From Streptomyces sp. R302 (GTDB taxonomy: Bacteria; Actinomycetota; Actinomycetes; Streptomycetales; Streptomycetaceae), in contig NZ_JABBGE010000015.1 in NCBI RefSeq assembly GCF_012927245.1, positions 1 through 64,000 on the forward strand: a stretch of DNA of 64,000 nucleotides. Direction: 5' to 3'. Shown piece by piece: positions 17,801 to 26,223 of the stretch. Position numbers and translations under genes: made by a program. Below the pieces are notes generated by a model. That model was not told the origin of the DNA, ran no database searches, and was given only the letters and a program-made list of their open reading frames with translations. The stretch's first letter is position 1, and each line of letters opens with the position of its first letter.

Positions 17801-18164
17801 CCGTCGCCCCCCCTGCAGACAGATCCCCACACCTATGGCAGCACCTGCCGACTACGCCCACAAGAGCGCCCGTTCCGGGGAAGCTGTTACAGGTTTCTCT
17901 ACCTCATCAAGCACCCGGCTGCGCTCCGCTCCGCCGGGCGGGCTTCCCGGCTCCGCTCGGGGCGCCGCTCCTGCCTTCGGCCCGCTCCGCCCCCGCTGCG
18001 CCGACGCCCGCCCCTGCAAGACGGGATAGGCCCAAGAGCATGAGTCCGAGCCCCAACGGCCGCCGGTTCCTCAGGTCACCGACATGCCTCCGGCGGGGGC
18101 GCTCAGACTCCGGGATGGGAGGGGCCCGCGGGCGGGTGCCGGCCGGTGGGGTGTAGCGGTGGGG

Positions 18165-18264
18165 AACTCCCATCCCGCCCGCCGTCGACCCAGGCAGAGC
18201 CGAGCAGACACGGCACCGGGCGTGCTCCACGGTGTGTGGGTCGACGGCAGACGGGATGGGAGTT
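18165..18264. repeat. Imperfect 27-bp inverted repeat with inner hairpin
   Basis: Arms 18165-18191 and 18238-18264 (ends AACTCCCATCCCG and CGGGATGGGAGTT) pair at 25 of 27 positions. The 46-nt centre contains a smaller GAGCA/TGCTC stem. A third related half-site lies near 18113. Confidence 0.85.
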
Positions 18265-18330
18265 AAGGGTGGGCAGCCAGGTAGGGCGGGAATCCGCCTC
18301 CGCCATGGTAAAGGTCAGGTAAAAACAACC

Positions 18331-18410
18331 TGCCACTTAGCCCCCCGGGTTACGCTCTGCGACCGGAGGTCAGCGTAGCGGCAGAGCGTAACCCGGGGGG
18401 CTAAGTGGCA
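18331..18410. repeat. Perfect 30-bp inverted repeat, 20-nt loop
   Basis: Arm 18331-18360 (starts TGCCACTTAGCCCCCCGGGT) is exactly complementary to 18381-18410. The loop is 18361-18380. No T-run follows, no target-site duplication is seen, and the stem is far longer than usual terminators. Confidence 0.92.
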
Positions 18411-18455
18411 TTAAGCCTTGGATACAGAGTGTGACCCTTCGCCCTTACTGCCTGC

Positions 18456-18698
18456 TCAGGCAGCCGTCAGCACTCGGCCTGTCGAGGAGCCGAAGTAACG
18501 CGAGTGCGTCTTCCTGAGTGCAGCCAGCGAAGAACCGGTGAGTACGACGACCTCGGTGTCCTGGCCCCGAAACTCTCGCTCCAGCTGGAACCGAGCCCTG
18601 AGTGCCGCACGCCCCTCAGAGGAAGGGAACTCCTGGCGAACGTCAGTCTCGCCGCTCTGGCGGTTGTAGACGAGCAGGAAGTGCTTGAGCGACTTCAT
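18456..18698 (-). CDS. Hypothetical protein, 80 aa, coupled to alarmone synthetase
   Basis: MKSLKHFLLVYNRQSGETDV at the start, then EFPSSEGRAALRARFQLEREFRGQDTEVVVLTGSSLAALRKTHSRYF. It looks like a small alpha/beta protein with no transmembrane segment. Its ATG overlaps the stop of the RelA/SpoT-type gene (ATGA), so the two are made together. A short soluble partner behind an alarmone synthetase could be an antitoxin or regulator, but similar short proteins are also common as unrelated housekeeping hypotheticals in Streptomyces. No function assigned. Confidence 0.68.
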   Translation of the reverse strand: MKSLKHFLLVYNRQSGETDVRQEFPSSEGRAALRARFQLEREFRGQDTEVVVLTGSSLAALRKTHSRYFGSSTGRVLTAA

Positions 18699-19453
18699 CT
18701 AGGCAGCCCTCCCTTGATCGTCTCGATCTGCTCTAGCACGCTGCGGAGTGCGTCGAGCAGAGGCTTCTGAGCCTCCAGAGTAGCTTCCCGCCCTCCATGG
18801 GTGCCAACTCCTTCGTAAGCCATCTTTTCCAGTCCGTACAGCCGCTCCGAGATGCCCTCCATGCTGGCGATGACGTCTTTGGCAGCCTCACCGCCAACCT
18901 CTGGGTCCTTCCCGTACCTGATCTCGCGGCCGAAGATGTCGGCGATCCGCTCGAAGACGTTGGCCCAGAGGTCTTGGCCGGTGGTGCGGATCTGAACCTC
19001 GACGTAACGGTCCCCAAGCGCTACAACCACGTGAACCGCACGGTAGCCCACCATCGGATCCTCGCGGCGGTCCTTGGCTGTGCACTTGTGTCCCTGACGC
19101 TCGAAGGCGTCAATGATCATGTCGCGTAGGTCATCCTGCTCCACGAGAGTTATGCCCCCAGACACCCGGATGCCGGCGATGTCCTGGACACGAGCCAGGT
19201 TCGTGCTTTGCCCCTTCTCCTTGGCTCGGCGAAGCTTCTGGATCAAGGTATCCGTCGTCTTGAGCCTGTGGGTCACCCCGATGGGCCACTCCAGGGCATC
19301 GCAGAGGTTGTCGATCACCCCGCGCGCGGCAGATAGCAGCTCGTCGTAGTCGATGAGCAGATCCTCTAGCAGTTGGAGAGCTTCATCCGTCGCTCCATCA
19401 GGGACCTCTAGGCGCTTGCCGAGCTTCTGGATCGCCGACTTGGACATTGACAT
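18695..19453 (-). CDS. RelA/SpoT-domain protein (putative small alarmone synthetase)
   Basis: 252 aa from ATG 19453; a second ATG two codons later is possible and no clear ribosome site is seen. After a helical lead (about 1-70) comes the (p)ppGpp synthetase fold: RLKTTDTLIQKLRRAKEKG, RVQDIAGIRVSGGITLV with the metal Asp, DPMVGYRAVHVVV, and YVEVQIRTTGQDLWANV with the catalytic Glu. A C-terminal helical part extends to 252. The domain transfers pyrophosphate from ATP to GDP/GTP or, in toxic members, to other acceptors. No HD hydrolase domain is present. Cargo position near attR and the overlapping small gene suggest a toxin-antitoxin or phage-defence unit; this is inferred. Confidence 0.83.
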   Translation of the reverse strand: MSMSKSAIQKLGKRLEVPDGATDEALQLLEDLLIDYDELLSAARGVIDNLCDALEWPIGVTHRLKTTDTLIQKLRRAKEKGQSTNLARVQDIAGIRVSGGITLVEQDDLRDMIIDAFERQGHKCTAKDRREDPMVGYRAVHVVVALGDRYVEVQIRTTGQDLWANVFERIADIFGREIRYGKDPEVGGEAAKDVIASMEGISERLYGLEKMAYEGVGTHGGREATLEAQKPLLDALRSVLEQIETIKGGLPR

Positions 19454-19619
19454 CGCACTAACATATGCGGCCAACCAGCCTCGCGACTGCGGCTTCGCCG
19501 ACATGCCACCGGACGGTGCCAAGCTCTAGGCCAGAGCACACAGCCGCTCTCCTAGAGAGGCGTACGTGGACATCGGTCACAGAGTCCGGACCAGGCGAGG
19601 TAGGTCCGGGGCTCACCGG

Positions 19620-20486
19620 TCAGCTGTCGGCAGCCGTGCCGCCCCCACTGACCTCCCGAGCGATCTTGAAGATTGCCACCCTCCCCAAGAGCGGCGACGG
19701 GCCGCCAACAAAGGGGAATCTGTCTCTGCTGCCAGCGTAGAGAACGAGTCCCTTCTCCTGAAGCTCATTGATGATGGCGGTGATGCCGCGTTGGGCGTCG
19801 CGCACTGAAGCACGGGAGTGCTCTATGTCAGATGAGATGTCGCTCCAGTCCCGGAAGGTCTGAACAGCGTCATCAATGAGGTCCTGCTCGTCCTCAGTGC
19901 AGTCGTCCGGCTCAACGTGTTCGAGCCACCCGAGGCAACCGGAGAGGATCGGCCAGAGGTCGCGTCCCGTCCTCATGTGACTGAGCGGTACGACTTCAAA
20001 CGCGGGCTCTTCGGTCGAGACGATGTCGATGATCCGGTCGACCTGCTCCCGCCTGAGCTTGCAGATCTCTAGGGCGAGCGTCTTGAGACCCCACACCTCG
20101 ATAGCGACAGCGGGGTAAAACGGGCGTAGCTCATTGTCGATGAACTGATCGACCTCGCCCGGCACCGTGTCATTCGTGAGGAAGCGCCACACTTTCACAT
20201 CGCGGTGCTCCCGTAGGCATCCTTCCAGGTCCCCGCGAATCTTGGCCTTGGTCTTGTCGAGGCGCTCCTTGCGCGTCGCATGCGCCGCGAAGAACACCCT
20301 GGCCTTTGGGCAGTAGCCGTCATTCTTTGTGTCACCTCTCGGCCCCGCAGCCCGCACCGGTTGGTAGTCACCGGGGTGCAGCTCCAGGCCCAGCCGGTCC
20401 ATGCAGTCCTGAAACGCGTTTCCCTCCAAGCGGACGAGCTGGCCTTCAACGACCTTCCGCAGCGAGTTCTGATCCACGAGGATCAT
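19620..20486 (-). CDS. Unknown protein with nuclease-like N-terminal domain
   Basis: 288 aa, not firmly recognised. The N-terminus (EGNAFQDCMDRLGLELHPGDY, then GPRGDTKNDGYCPKARVFFAAHATRKE) resembles a PD-(D/E)xK endonuclease fold with candidate residues Glu21, Asp52 and Asp56; a coiled stretch and WRFLTNDTVPGEV follow, as in several three-component defence effectors. The C-terminal half is helical and acidic (EPDDCTEDEQDLIDDAV), then a winged-helix-like end (GLVLYAGSRDRFPF). It lies next to the alarmone synthetase on the same strand, between it and attR, the usual cargo site. A DNA-targeting defence role is a guess. Confidence 0.55.
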   Translation of the reverse strand: MILVDQNSLRKVVEGQLVRLEGNAFQDCMDRLGLELHPGDYQPVRAAGPRGDTKNDGYCPKARVFFAAHATRKERLDKTKAKIRGDLEGCLREHRDVKVWRFLTNDTVPGEVDQFIDNELRPFYPAVAIEVWGLKTLALEICKLRREQVDRIIDIVSTEEPAFEVVPLSHMRTGRDLWPILSGCLGWLEHVEPDDCTEDEQDLIDDAVQTFRDWSDISSDIEHSRASVRDAQRGITAIINELQEKGLVLYAGSRDRFPFVGGPSPLLGRVAIFKIAREVSGGGTAADS

Positions 20487-21067
20487 TACCCCACGGGCCC
20501 ACCCCTCGGCGCAGCCAGGTCGGATTGGTCACGCAGCCCGATCAGCGCAGAGCCCTATAGACCTGCATCGAGCACGGTCCAACCGTTCGAGGACCGCGGC
20601 CACGAGCCGGCGCACGAAGCTTGAGCCGCCACCGGTGCGCGGCCTATGCGTGGACGGTGAGGCCGCACGAAGGCCCTAACTGCGCCCTGACCAGTGTCGA
20701 TACACGAAACGACGCGCCCTCCGGAGCCGTGGCCGCATGCGACCAGCTAGGAAGGTTCGCGCGCGGCCAGCGCTGGCAGGGCACTCTTGGCCATCGGCGG
20801 AGCCTGCCCGTCGGTTGGGTCCCGGGCTTGCACCGGGCCGCCCCCGGACAGAACCAGGGATGCAGCTGCACTACAGAGCTGGAGACCTCGGAAGCCGACC
20901 GCGCGCAGGTGGACGTTATACCGAGGCACTGACAGGTGCCGGCGAGGACCGTGCCACATCCGTGCCAGATCAAGCGGGGAACCACGGGGAACGAGGGGCG
21001 TGTTCGGGCTCTGGGGTGTCGACCAGCTCTCGCAGCGTCTGTGCAGGTCAGGCCGAGGTTCGCCCTC
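20487..21067. other. Gene-poor stretch before attR
   Basis: About 580 bp with many short open frames on both strands but no recognisable protein, ribosome site or conserved motif. It may hold promoter sequence for the 19620-20486 gene and eroded DNA. Confidence 0.5.
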
Positions 21068-21118
21068 CCGCTCTCCTAAAGCGGGTGTCGCAGGTTCGAA
21101 TCCTGCCGGGGGCACAAG
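21068..21118 (+). other. attR, 51-bp direct repeat
   Basis: Exact copy of 8399-8449, the 3' part of tRNA-Arg plus CACAAG. Sequence upstream of it does not rebuild a tRNA 5' half, so this is the distal junction of the element. Confidence 0.92.
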
Positions 21119-21122
21119 GCAG

Positions 21123-21153
21123 AAGGGCACCTACTGATTCAGTAGGTGCCCTT
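21123..21153. terminator. Hairpin after attR, probably the original tRNA-Arg terminator
   Basis: Perfect 15-bp arms (AAGGGCACCTACTGA and its complement) around a single T. Before insertion this would have stood directly behind tRNA-Arg. Confidence 0.75.
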
Positions 21154-21154
21154 C

Positions 21155-21480
21155 CGGCATCCCCGAGGGCGAGGTCGCGCGCCTCGGCGTCGGTCGCGGA
21201 GGGCACGACGTTCCAGTCCGAGCGGTCGGCGCCGAGGTGGTCGAGGGGGGCGAACTGCCGGGCCAGGGTGAGGGGTTCGTTGTACGTGTGGTGGACGCGG
21301 TCGCGGTGAGGCCGGTGTGCCGGGTGTGCACGGCGAGCGCGGGCAGCAGGGTCGGCGGCTCGAAGCGGACCATGCGGCCCTGGCGGCTCAGCTCGTCGGC
21401 GTCCTTGTAGCGGGTCCGGACCCCGCCCCGTCGGACAGGAAGACCATGTCGCCGCCAGGCGGCTCTGTGGCGCCCGGGCG
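21155..21480 (-). pseudogene. Remnant of an FMN-dependent monooxygenase (NtaA/DszA type)
   Basis: Pieces in two or three frames read DADELSRQGRMVRFEPPTLL, PALAVHTRHTGLTATAST, then after a 2-base insertion TYNEPLTLARQFAPLDHL and DRSDWNVVPSATDAEARDLA. This is the substrate/flavin region of the NtaA/SnaA/DszA group of luciferase-like monooxygenases. Both ends are missing. It lies immediately outside attR, so it is host DNA that has decayed, perhaps through earlier insertions at the same tRNA. Confidence 0.7.
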
Positions 21481-21493
21481 CGGGAAGGAAGGC

Positions 21494-22453
21494 TCAGCCG
21501 AGGAGGCGGACCGGCGCGCCCGCCAGGTACGCCTCGATGTCCTCGACGGCGTGCGTGTAGTAGGTGCGGTAGTTGTTCTGGGAGACGTAGCCCAGGTGCG
21601 GGGTGGCCAGGAGGCGGGGCGTGGTGCGCACCGGGTGGTCGGCGGGCAGCGGTTCGACGTCGTACACGTCGAGGCCGGCGCCGGCGATGCGGCCCTCGCG
21701 CAGGGCCTCCAGGAGGGCGTCCTGGTCGATGAGGCCGGCCCGGGAGGTGTTGACGAGGTACGCGGTCGGCTTCAGGAGCGCCAGTTCGGCGGGGCCGAGG
21801 AGGCCGCGGGTGCGGTCGCCGAGGACGAGGTGGAGGGAGACGAAGTCGCTGGTGGCGAGGAGTTCCTCCTTGGAGGCGGCCCGCCGGACGCCGACCTCGG
21901 CGGCGCGCTCGTCGGTGAGGTTCTGGCTCCAGGCCTGGACGTCCATGCCGAAGGCGAGCGCGACCTGGGCGACCCGGCTGCCGATCTTGCCGAGGCCGAG
22001 GAGGCCGAGGGTGCGGCCGTGGAGGTCGGCGCCGACGGTGGACTGCCAGGGGCCGCCGGTGCGCAGCGCCGTGTTCTCGGTGACGATGCCCCGGGCGAGG
22101 CCGAGGAGGAGGGCCCAGGTCAGTTCGACGGGCGGGGTGGAGGTGCTGGCGGTGCCGCAGACGGTGACGCCGTTGCGGGCGGCGGCGGCGTGGTCGATGA
22201 CGCTGTTGCGCATGCCGGAGGCGACGAGGAGGCGCAGGCGGGGCAGCCGGTCGAGGAGGGAGGCGGGGAAGGGGACGCGTTCGCGGAGGGTCACGACGAT
22301 GTCGAAGTCGGCCAGCGCGGCGGCGAGTTCGTCCTCGGTGGCGAAGTGTTCGGGGAAGCTGACGACCTCCACCCGGTCCTTGAGGGGGCTCCAGTCGGCG
22401 GCGGTGGTGGCCACCTGCTGGAAGTCGTCGAGTACGGCGCAGCGAAGGCTCAT
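21494..22453 (-). CDS. D-2-hydroxyacid dehydrogenase
   Basis: 319 aa from ATG 22453 (MSLRCAVLDDFQQVATTAADW). The NAD-binding Rossmann motif GLLGLGKIGSRVAQVALAFG lies near residue 150. The catalytic Arg (NTSRAGLIDQDALLEAL), Glu (GAGLDVYDVEPLP) and His (ATPHLGYVSQNNY) follow in family order. It reduces 2-keto acids or oxidises D-2-hydroxy acids with NAD(P); the substrate is not predictable. The upstream gene on the same strand is poorly conserved, so the operon context gives little help. Confidence 0.9.
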   Translation of the reverse strand: MSLRCAVLDDFQQVATTAADWSPLKDRVEVVSFPEHFATEDELAAALADFDIVVTLRERVPFPASLLDRLPRLRLLVASGMRNSVIDHAAAARNGVTVCGTASTSTPPVELTWALLLGLARGIVTENTALRTGGPWQSTVGADLHGRTLGLLGLGKIGSRVAQVALAFGMDVQAWSQNLTDERAAEVGVRRAASKEELLATSDFVSLHLVLGDRTRGLLGPAELALLKPTAYLVNTSRAGLIDQDALLEALREGRIAGAGLDVYDVEPLPADHPVRTTPRLLATPHLGYVSQNNYRTYYTHAVEDIEAYLAGAPVRLLG

Positions 22454-22454
22454 G

Positions 22455-23087
22455 TCAGTCCTTGTCCCAGGTGATCGGGGTCGGATGGAGGGTAGCGGCG
22501 CCGATGCCCGGGCCGGCGGGAAGGGTGAGGGTGCCGGCCTCGACGCGCACCCCGGTGAAGGGGTCGTCGCGCAGGCCGACGGGGCCGGGGGTGGTCTGCG
22601 GGCCCGCCATGCGCAGTTCCCCCGGTCGTACCGGAGCGCGACCTCCACGCGGGGCTCCGGTCGGCCGGGTGTTGGCGACGAGGTTGCCGGGGACGGCGCC
22701 TGTCTCCCCGGCAACCTCCAGGGCGTCGGGCAGCCGGGGGGCGGAACGGGGCCGGAGGTCGACGCCGCGTTCGGCCGCGGCGATGAGCCGGCCCACCGCC
22801 TGGGCGCGGACCAGGGGGTCACCGGTCCGGCCGGGGATCGCCTCGACGGTGGCGAGCGGCACCCCGAGGGGGGCGGCGAAGGCGTCCGCCCGCTCCTCCG
22901 CGAACCGGGCGAGCGCCTGCGGGCCCCTCGGGGTGTGCGGCGCGTCGCGCCGTTCGTGCCGGCGCCCCTCGGCGTCGACCGGATGGCGGGCGCTCTGGAG
23001 ACCGGCGAGCCAGGCGCGCTCCGCCGCCGTGGGAGGCGCGACCCTGGCCTGCGACACGTGCGCGTACAACTGGCCGGGGTGGGTCAT
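22455..23087 (-). CDS. Poorly conserved protein, possibly degenerate
   Basis: 210 aa, not recognised with confidence. The C-terminal end (GLRDDPFTGVRVEAGTLTLPAGPGIGA) looks like the closing segment of enolase-superfamily (mandelate racemase-type) enzymes, but the barrel with its metal ligands is absent. The middle (EAIPGRTGDPLVRAQAVGRLIAAAERGVDL, then ETGAVPGNLVANTRPTG) could come from another enzyme. It may be a fused relic of decayed genes next to attR. Its stop almost touches the dehydrogenase start. Confidence 0.35.
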   Translation of the reverse strand: MTHPGQLYAHVSQARVAPPTAAERAWLAGLQSARHPVDAEGRRHERRDAPHTPRGPQALARFAEERADAFAAPLGVPLATVEAIPGRTGDPLVRAQAVGRLIAAAERGVDLRPRSAPRLPDALEVAGETGAVPGNLVANTRPTGAPRGGRAPVRPGELRMAGPQTTPGPVGLRDDPFTGVRVEAGTLTLPAGPGIGAATLHPTPITWDKD

Positions 23088-23212
23088 GACGGACTTTCCG
23101 TGGTCCTCGCACCTGGTGAAGGTGATCCATTGGACCCGACCCCGCCGGGCGCTTCAACGCATATGGCGTGAATAGATCACCTTGCCGACCACCTTGCCGG
23201 TCACCTTGCCGA

Positions 23213-23992
23213 TCACCTTGCTCGGTTCTCCGGTGCGAAGGCGTCCGGGACCGGCAGGGTCGACCAGTGGGGCAGCGGCCAGGCCACGACGATGGCGCGG
23301 CCCACGACGTCGTCGAGGGGGACCATGCCGGCGTGCGGGTCGTCCTGGTGGTAGCGGGAGTCCTGGGAGAACTGGCGGTGGTCGCCCATGACCCAGAGGT
23401 GGCCGGCGGGGACGGTGACCTTGAAGCGGCCGCCCTCGTCGTCGCTGCACGGGGTGTTGCCGGCGTACACGTACGGCTCCGTGAGCGGGGTGCCGTTCAG
23501 CTTGAGCGGGCCGGTACCGGTGCATTCGACGGTGTCGCCGGCCACGCCGATGACCCGCTTGATCAGGTGCTGTTCGCCGGCCGCGGGCATCAGGCCGACG
23601 AAGCCGAGGGCCTTCTGGACGGTGCTCGGGGGCTTCATCTCGTGGCCGGCGAGCCAGTCGGCGGGGTCGCGGAAGACGACGACCTCGCCCCGGTCGGGCT
23701 CCGAGCCGAACCACGGGGTGAGCTTGTCGACGAGGACCCGGTCGTCCTTCTGGAGCGTGTTCTGCATGGAGCCCGAGGGGATCAGGAAGGCCTGCACCAG
23801 GAAGGTCTTGATCAGGAAGGCGAGGCCCAGGGCGATGACGGCGAGGAGGGGGTACTCCAGCCACGGGGAGAGGGTGCGGCGCCTGCCCTTCCGGGGGGCC
23901 TCCTCCGCTTCCGGGGCCGGCCTCGGCTCCGTCGACACGTCCGTGCTGTCCGTCATGTCCGCCCGCCCCGATTCAGTTGGTTCCTGCCGCAT
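23213..23992 (-). CDS. lepB: Signal peptidase I
   Basis: 259 aa from ATG 23992; an inner ATG at 23956 is equally plausible. A cytoplasmic Pro/Glu-rich lead precedes one membrane helix (WLEYPLLAVIALGLAFLIKTFLV). The serine nucleophile box IPSGSMQNTL and the lysine box HLIKRVIGVAGD form the Ser-Lys dyad, and GHLWVMGDHRQFSQDSRY is the conserved box E. It removes signal peptides from exported proteins on the outer face of the cell membrane. Streptomyces usually encode several. The stretch 23088-23212 between it and the next gene contains a few ACCTTGCCG repeats. Confidence 0.93.
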   Translation of the reverse strand: MRQEPTESGRADMTDSTDVSTEPRPAPEAEEAPRKGRRRTLSPWLEYPLLAVIALGLAFLIKTFLVQAFLIPSGSMQNTLQKDDRVLVDKLTPWFGSEPDRGEVVVFRDPADWLAGHEMKPPSTVQKALGFVGLMPAAGEQHLIKRVIGVAGDTVECTGTGPLKLNGTPLTEPYVYAGNTPCSDDEGGRFKVTVPAGHLWVMGDHRQFSQDSRYHQDDPHAGMVPLDDVVGRAIVVAWPLPHWSTLPVPDAFAPENRAR

Positions 23993-24078
23993 GGGTCGAC
24001 CCTAGGGCCCGTACCGCCCGGCGAGCAGTCCCCCGACGGGTTCGCCCTCCTTACGGGTGACCCGCCCGGGGCACGGGG

Positions 24079-26070
24079 TCAGCGCAGTTCCTCCGGGCAG
24101 GCCGTGCCGCGCGGGAACAGCTTGTACGGGGCGGCCAGACGGTACGTGCCCGCCTTGGGCGCGACCAGTTCCGTCCACTCGTCGCCCTGCTCGTCCGGCT
24201 CGGCCCTCACCAGGCAGCCGTGCTCGTTGGCGAAGACCCTCGGGAGTTCCGTCTCGGACTCCTCGCGCGCCAGCTTGGACTCCTCCGTCTCCTGCGGGGG
24301 CTCCAGCTTGCCGCCGTTCTCGTCCATGAGCGCCAGCCACGGGGAGTAGGGGACGCGGATCCTCACCCGGGCCGGGCGGTCCAGGCGGAGGACGACCTCG
24401 TTCTCGGCGGCGCGCTGGACCTGCGCCGGGGCGTCGGCGAGCGGGGTCGCGCCGGCGACCTCGTACAGCCGCCAGTTCGCGTCGGACCAGACCTGCTTCA
24501 GGTACGGCAGGCCCTCGCCGACCAGCTCGGCCTCCCGCTCGGCGCCCGAGTCGGGAGCGCCGGTCGGGAGGACGACGTACCGGACGGCCCAGCGGTGGAG
24601 CCACTCGCGGTAGTTCACGGCGCTGAGGGTGTCGTCGTAGAAGAGCGGGTTGCGCTCCATGTCCGCCTGGCGGTTCCAGCCGCGCGCGAGGTTGATGTAC
24701 GGGCTGAGCGCCGCGGACTCGCGGTGGCTCGACGCCGGGACGACCTCGACGCGCGCCTTGCGCGCCTCCCGCACCTGGAGCTGGTTGATCAGCGGCGCCA
24801 CCTCGAAGGCCCAGGAGGCGTCCGGGCGGGTGCGGATCACGTCGTCGACGCCCTTGAAGCCGATCCAGAAGTTGAGGCCGAGGAAGGCGACGACGAGCGC
24901 GTACCAGCGGCGCGAGCGCGGGCGCGTGTACGGCAGCGCCGCGAGCAGCGCCACGCCCGCGAAGAGCATCGGGAGCCGCGAGATGTTCGACCCGATCTGG
25001 GAGTCGATCAGCCAGGTCAGAAAGGTGCCGACGGTGTAGCAGGCGGCGGCCGTGCGGACGGTGCGCCAGTCCCTCGGTACGAGGACGAGGACGAGGATCC
25101 CGAAGAGCAGCGGCAGCGACGTCGACCCGAAGGACATCGGCTGCGTGCCGGAGAAGGGGAAGAGCCAGGCGGAGAGCGCGACGACCGCGACCGGGGCGAG
25201 GCCGATGGCGTACGCGCCCGGCCTCCGCTTGTTCAGGAAGAGCGCCGCCGCCACCACGCCGAGGAAGAGGCCCGCGACCGGGGAGCACGCCGTGGCGAGC
25301 CCGGCGAGCGGCGCCGCGACCGCGGCCTTCGCCCACCGTTTGCGGCGCCAGCGGTGCGGCCAGCAGAAGACGGCGGCGACCGCGCCGAGCGCGAACATCA
25401 TGCCGAGGCCGAAGGTCACCCGGCCCGACAGCGCGTTGCAGAGGAAGGCGAAGACGCCCGCGAGCGAGCAGGCCATCGGGTTCCGGACGGCCGGCACCCG
25501 CACCAGGATCAGCGCGGTCAGGGCGGCGGAGAGCGTCCCCGCGATCATCATCGTGGAGCGGACGCCGAGCACCGACATCACGTACGGCGACACCACGCTG
25601 TACGAGACCGGGTGCATGCCCCCGTACCAGGCGAGGTTGTACGCCGAGTCGGGGTGCCGTCCGACGAACTCGGCCCAGGCGTCCTGCGCCGCGAGGTCGC
25701 CGCCGCCGTTCGCGAACCAGAAGAACCAGAGGACGTGGAGCAGCGCGGCGACGCCCGTCGCCACCATCACGGGGTAGCGGCGCTTGCGGCGCCGCGGCGG
25801 GGCGACGGACACGGCCGGAGCCGGGGCCGGAGTCCGCTCCGGGGCGGAGCGCTGGTTCGGGAGCACTATTCGCGACGGTGAACCGGGGGTGGGGGGCGGG
25901 ACGGTGCCGGAGGCCGGGGCGGCCTCCTGGATGCCATCCTGCGCGACGGACGGCGCGGCGTCCTGCGGAGAGCGCGGCCGGAGGTCCGGGCGCGCGGCGG
26001 TCAGGTCCGTGGCGGCCCCGTCCGCGGCGGCCTCGCCGCGGCCCGTGCGTGTCGGCTCGACGGTGGTCAC
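24079..26070 (-). CDS. Large polytopic membrane protein (GT-C-like)
   Basis: 663 aa. A disordered cytoplasmic lead (about 1-95) ends in RRRKRR, followed by ten or more membrane helices (from VMVATGVAALLHVLWFFWF to about residue 400) and an outer domain with beta-rich repeats (about 420-663). An acidic/aromatic loop after helix 1 (DAWAEFVGRHPDSAYNLAWYGGMHP) resembles the catalytic loop of GT-C glycosyltransferases or related lipid-linked sugar enzymes. Streptomyces annotation of this family varies (MFS or membrane protein). Function is unknown; location beside a signal peptidase and a D,D-carboxypeptidase suggests a cell-envelope role. Confidence 0.7.
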   Translation of the reverse strand: MTTVEPTRTGRGEAAADGAATDLTAARPDLRPRSPQDAAPSVAQDGIQEAAPASGTVPPPTPGSPSRIVLPNQRSAPERTPAPAPAVSVAPPRRRKRRYPVMVATGVAALLHVLWFFWFANGGGDLAAQDAWAEFVGRHPDSAYNLAWYGGMHPVSYSVVSPYVMSVLGVRSTMMIAGTLSAALTALILVRVPAVRNPMACSLAGVFAFLCNALSGRVTFGLGMMFALGAVAAVFCWPHRWRRKRWAKAAVAAPLAGLATACSPVAGLFLGVVAAALFLNKRRPGAYAIGLAPVAVVALSAWLFPFSGTQPMSFGSTSLPLLFGILVLVLVPRDWRTVRTAAACYTVGTFLTWLIDSQIGSNISRLPMLFAGVALLAALPYTRPRSRRWYALVVAFLGLNFWIGFKGVDDVIRTRPDASWAFEVAPLINQLQVREARKARVEVVPASSHRESAALSPYINLARGWNRQADMERNPLFYDDTLSAVNYREWLHRWAVRYVVLPTGAPDSGAEREAELVGEGLPYLKQVWSDANWRLYEVAGATPLADAPAQVQRAAENEVVLRLDRPARVRIRVPYSPWLALMDENGGKLEPPQETEESKLAREESETELPRVFANEHGCLVRAEPDEQGDEWTELVAPKAGTYRLAAPYKLFPRGTACPEELR

Positions 26071-26223
26071 TGCGGCCCTTTCCCGTGCTGATTCCGGTGC
26101 TGTTTCCCGTGCTGTCCTGTGCGGGTCGCCCTTCTCGCGGGGGCACGGCCGACACCCCGAAGACGCTAACAGCAGGGCGCCCCGGCCGTCCGGGGCGTCC
26201 TGCCGTCCGCGCTACCGAAGGGG

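Larger units (their letters stand above)
17801..18455. other. Structured noncoding region of the AICE
   Basis: About 650 bp without a convincing gene, between two minus-strand genes. It holds three copies of a CGGGATGGGAG-like motif, an imperfect 27-bp inverted repeat and a perfect 30-bp inverted repeat, listed separately. It may be an origin, a transfer (clt) locus, or a terminator complex. Confidence 0.7.

Noticed and set aside
18331..18410. Simple rho-independent terminator
   Set aside because: The 30-bp stem is much longer than usual terminators and no T-run follows either side.
20747..21130. A minus-strand frame reading PPAGFEPATPALGE at its start
   Set aside because: This well-known string is the translation of the 3' end of a tRNA gene, here the attR copy; it is not a protein.
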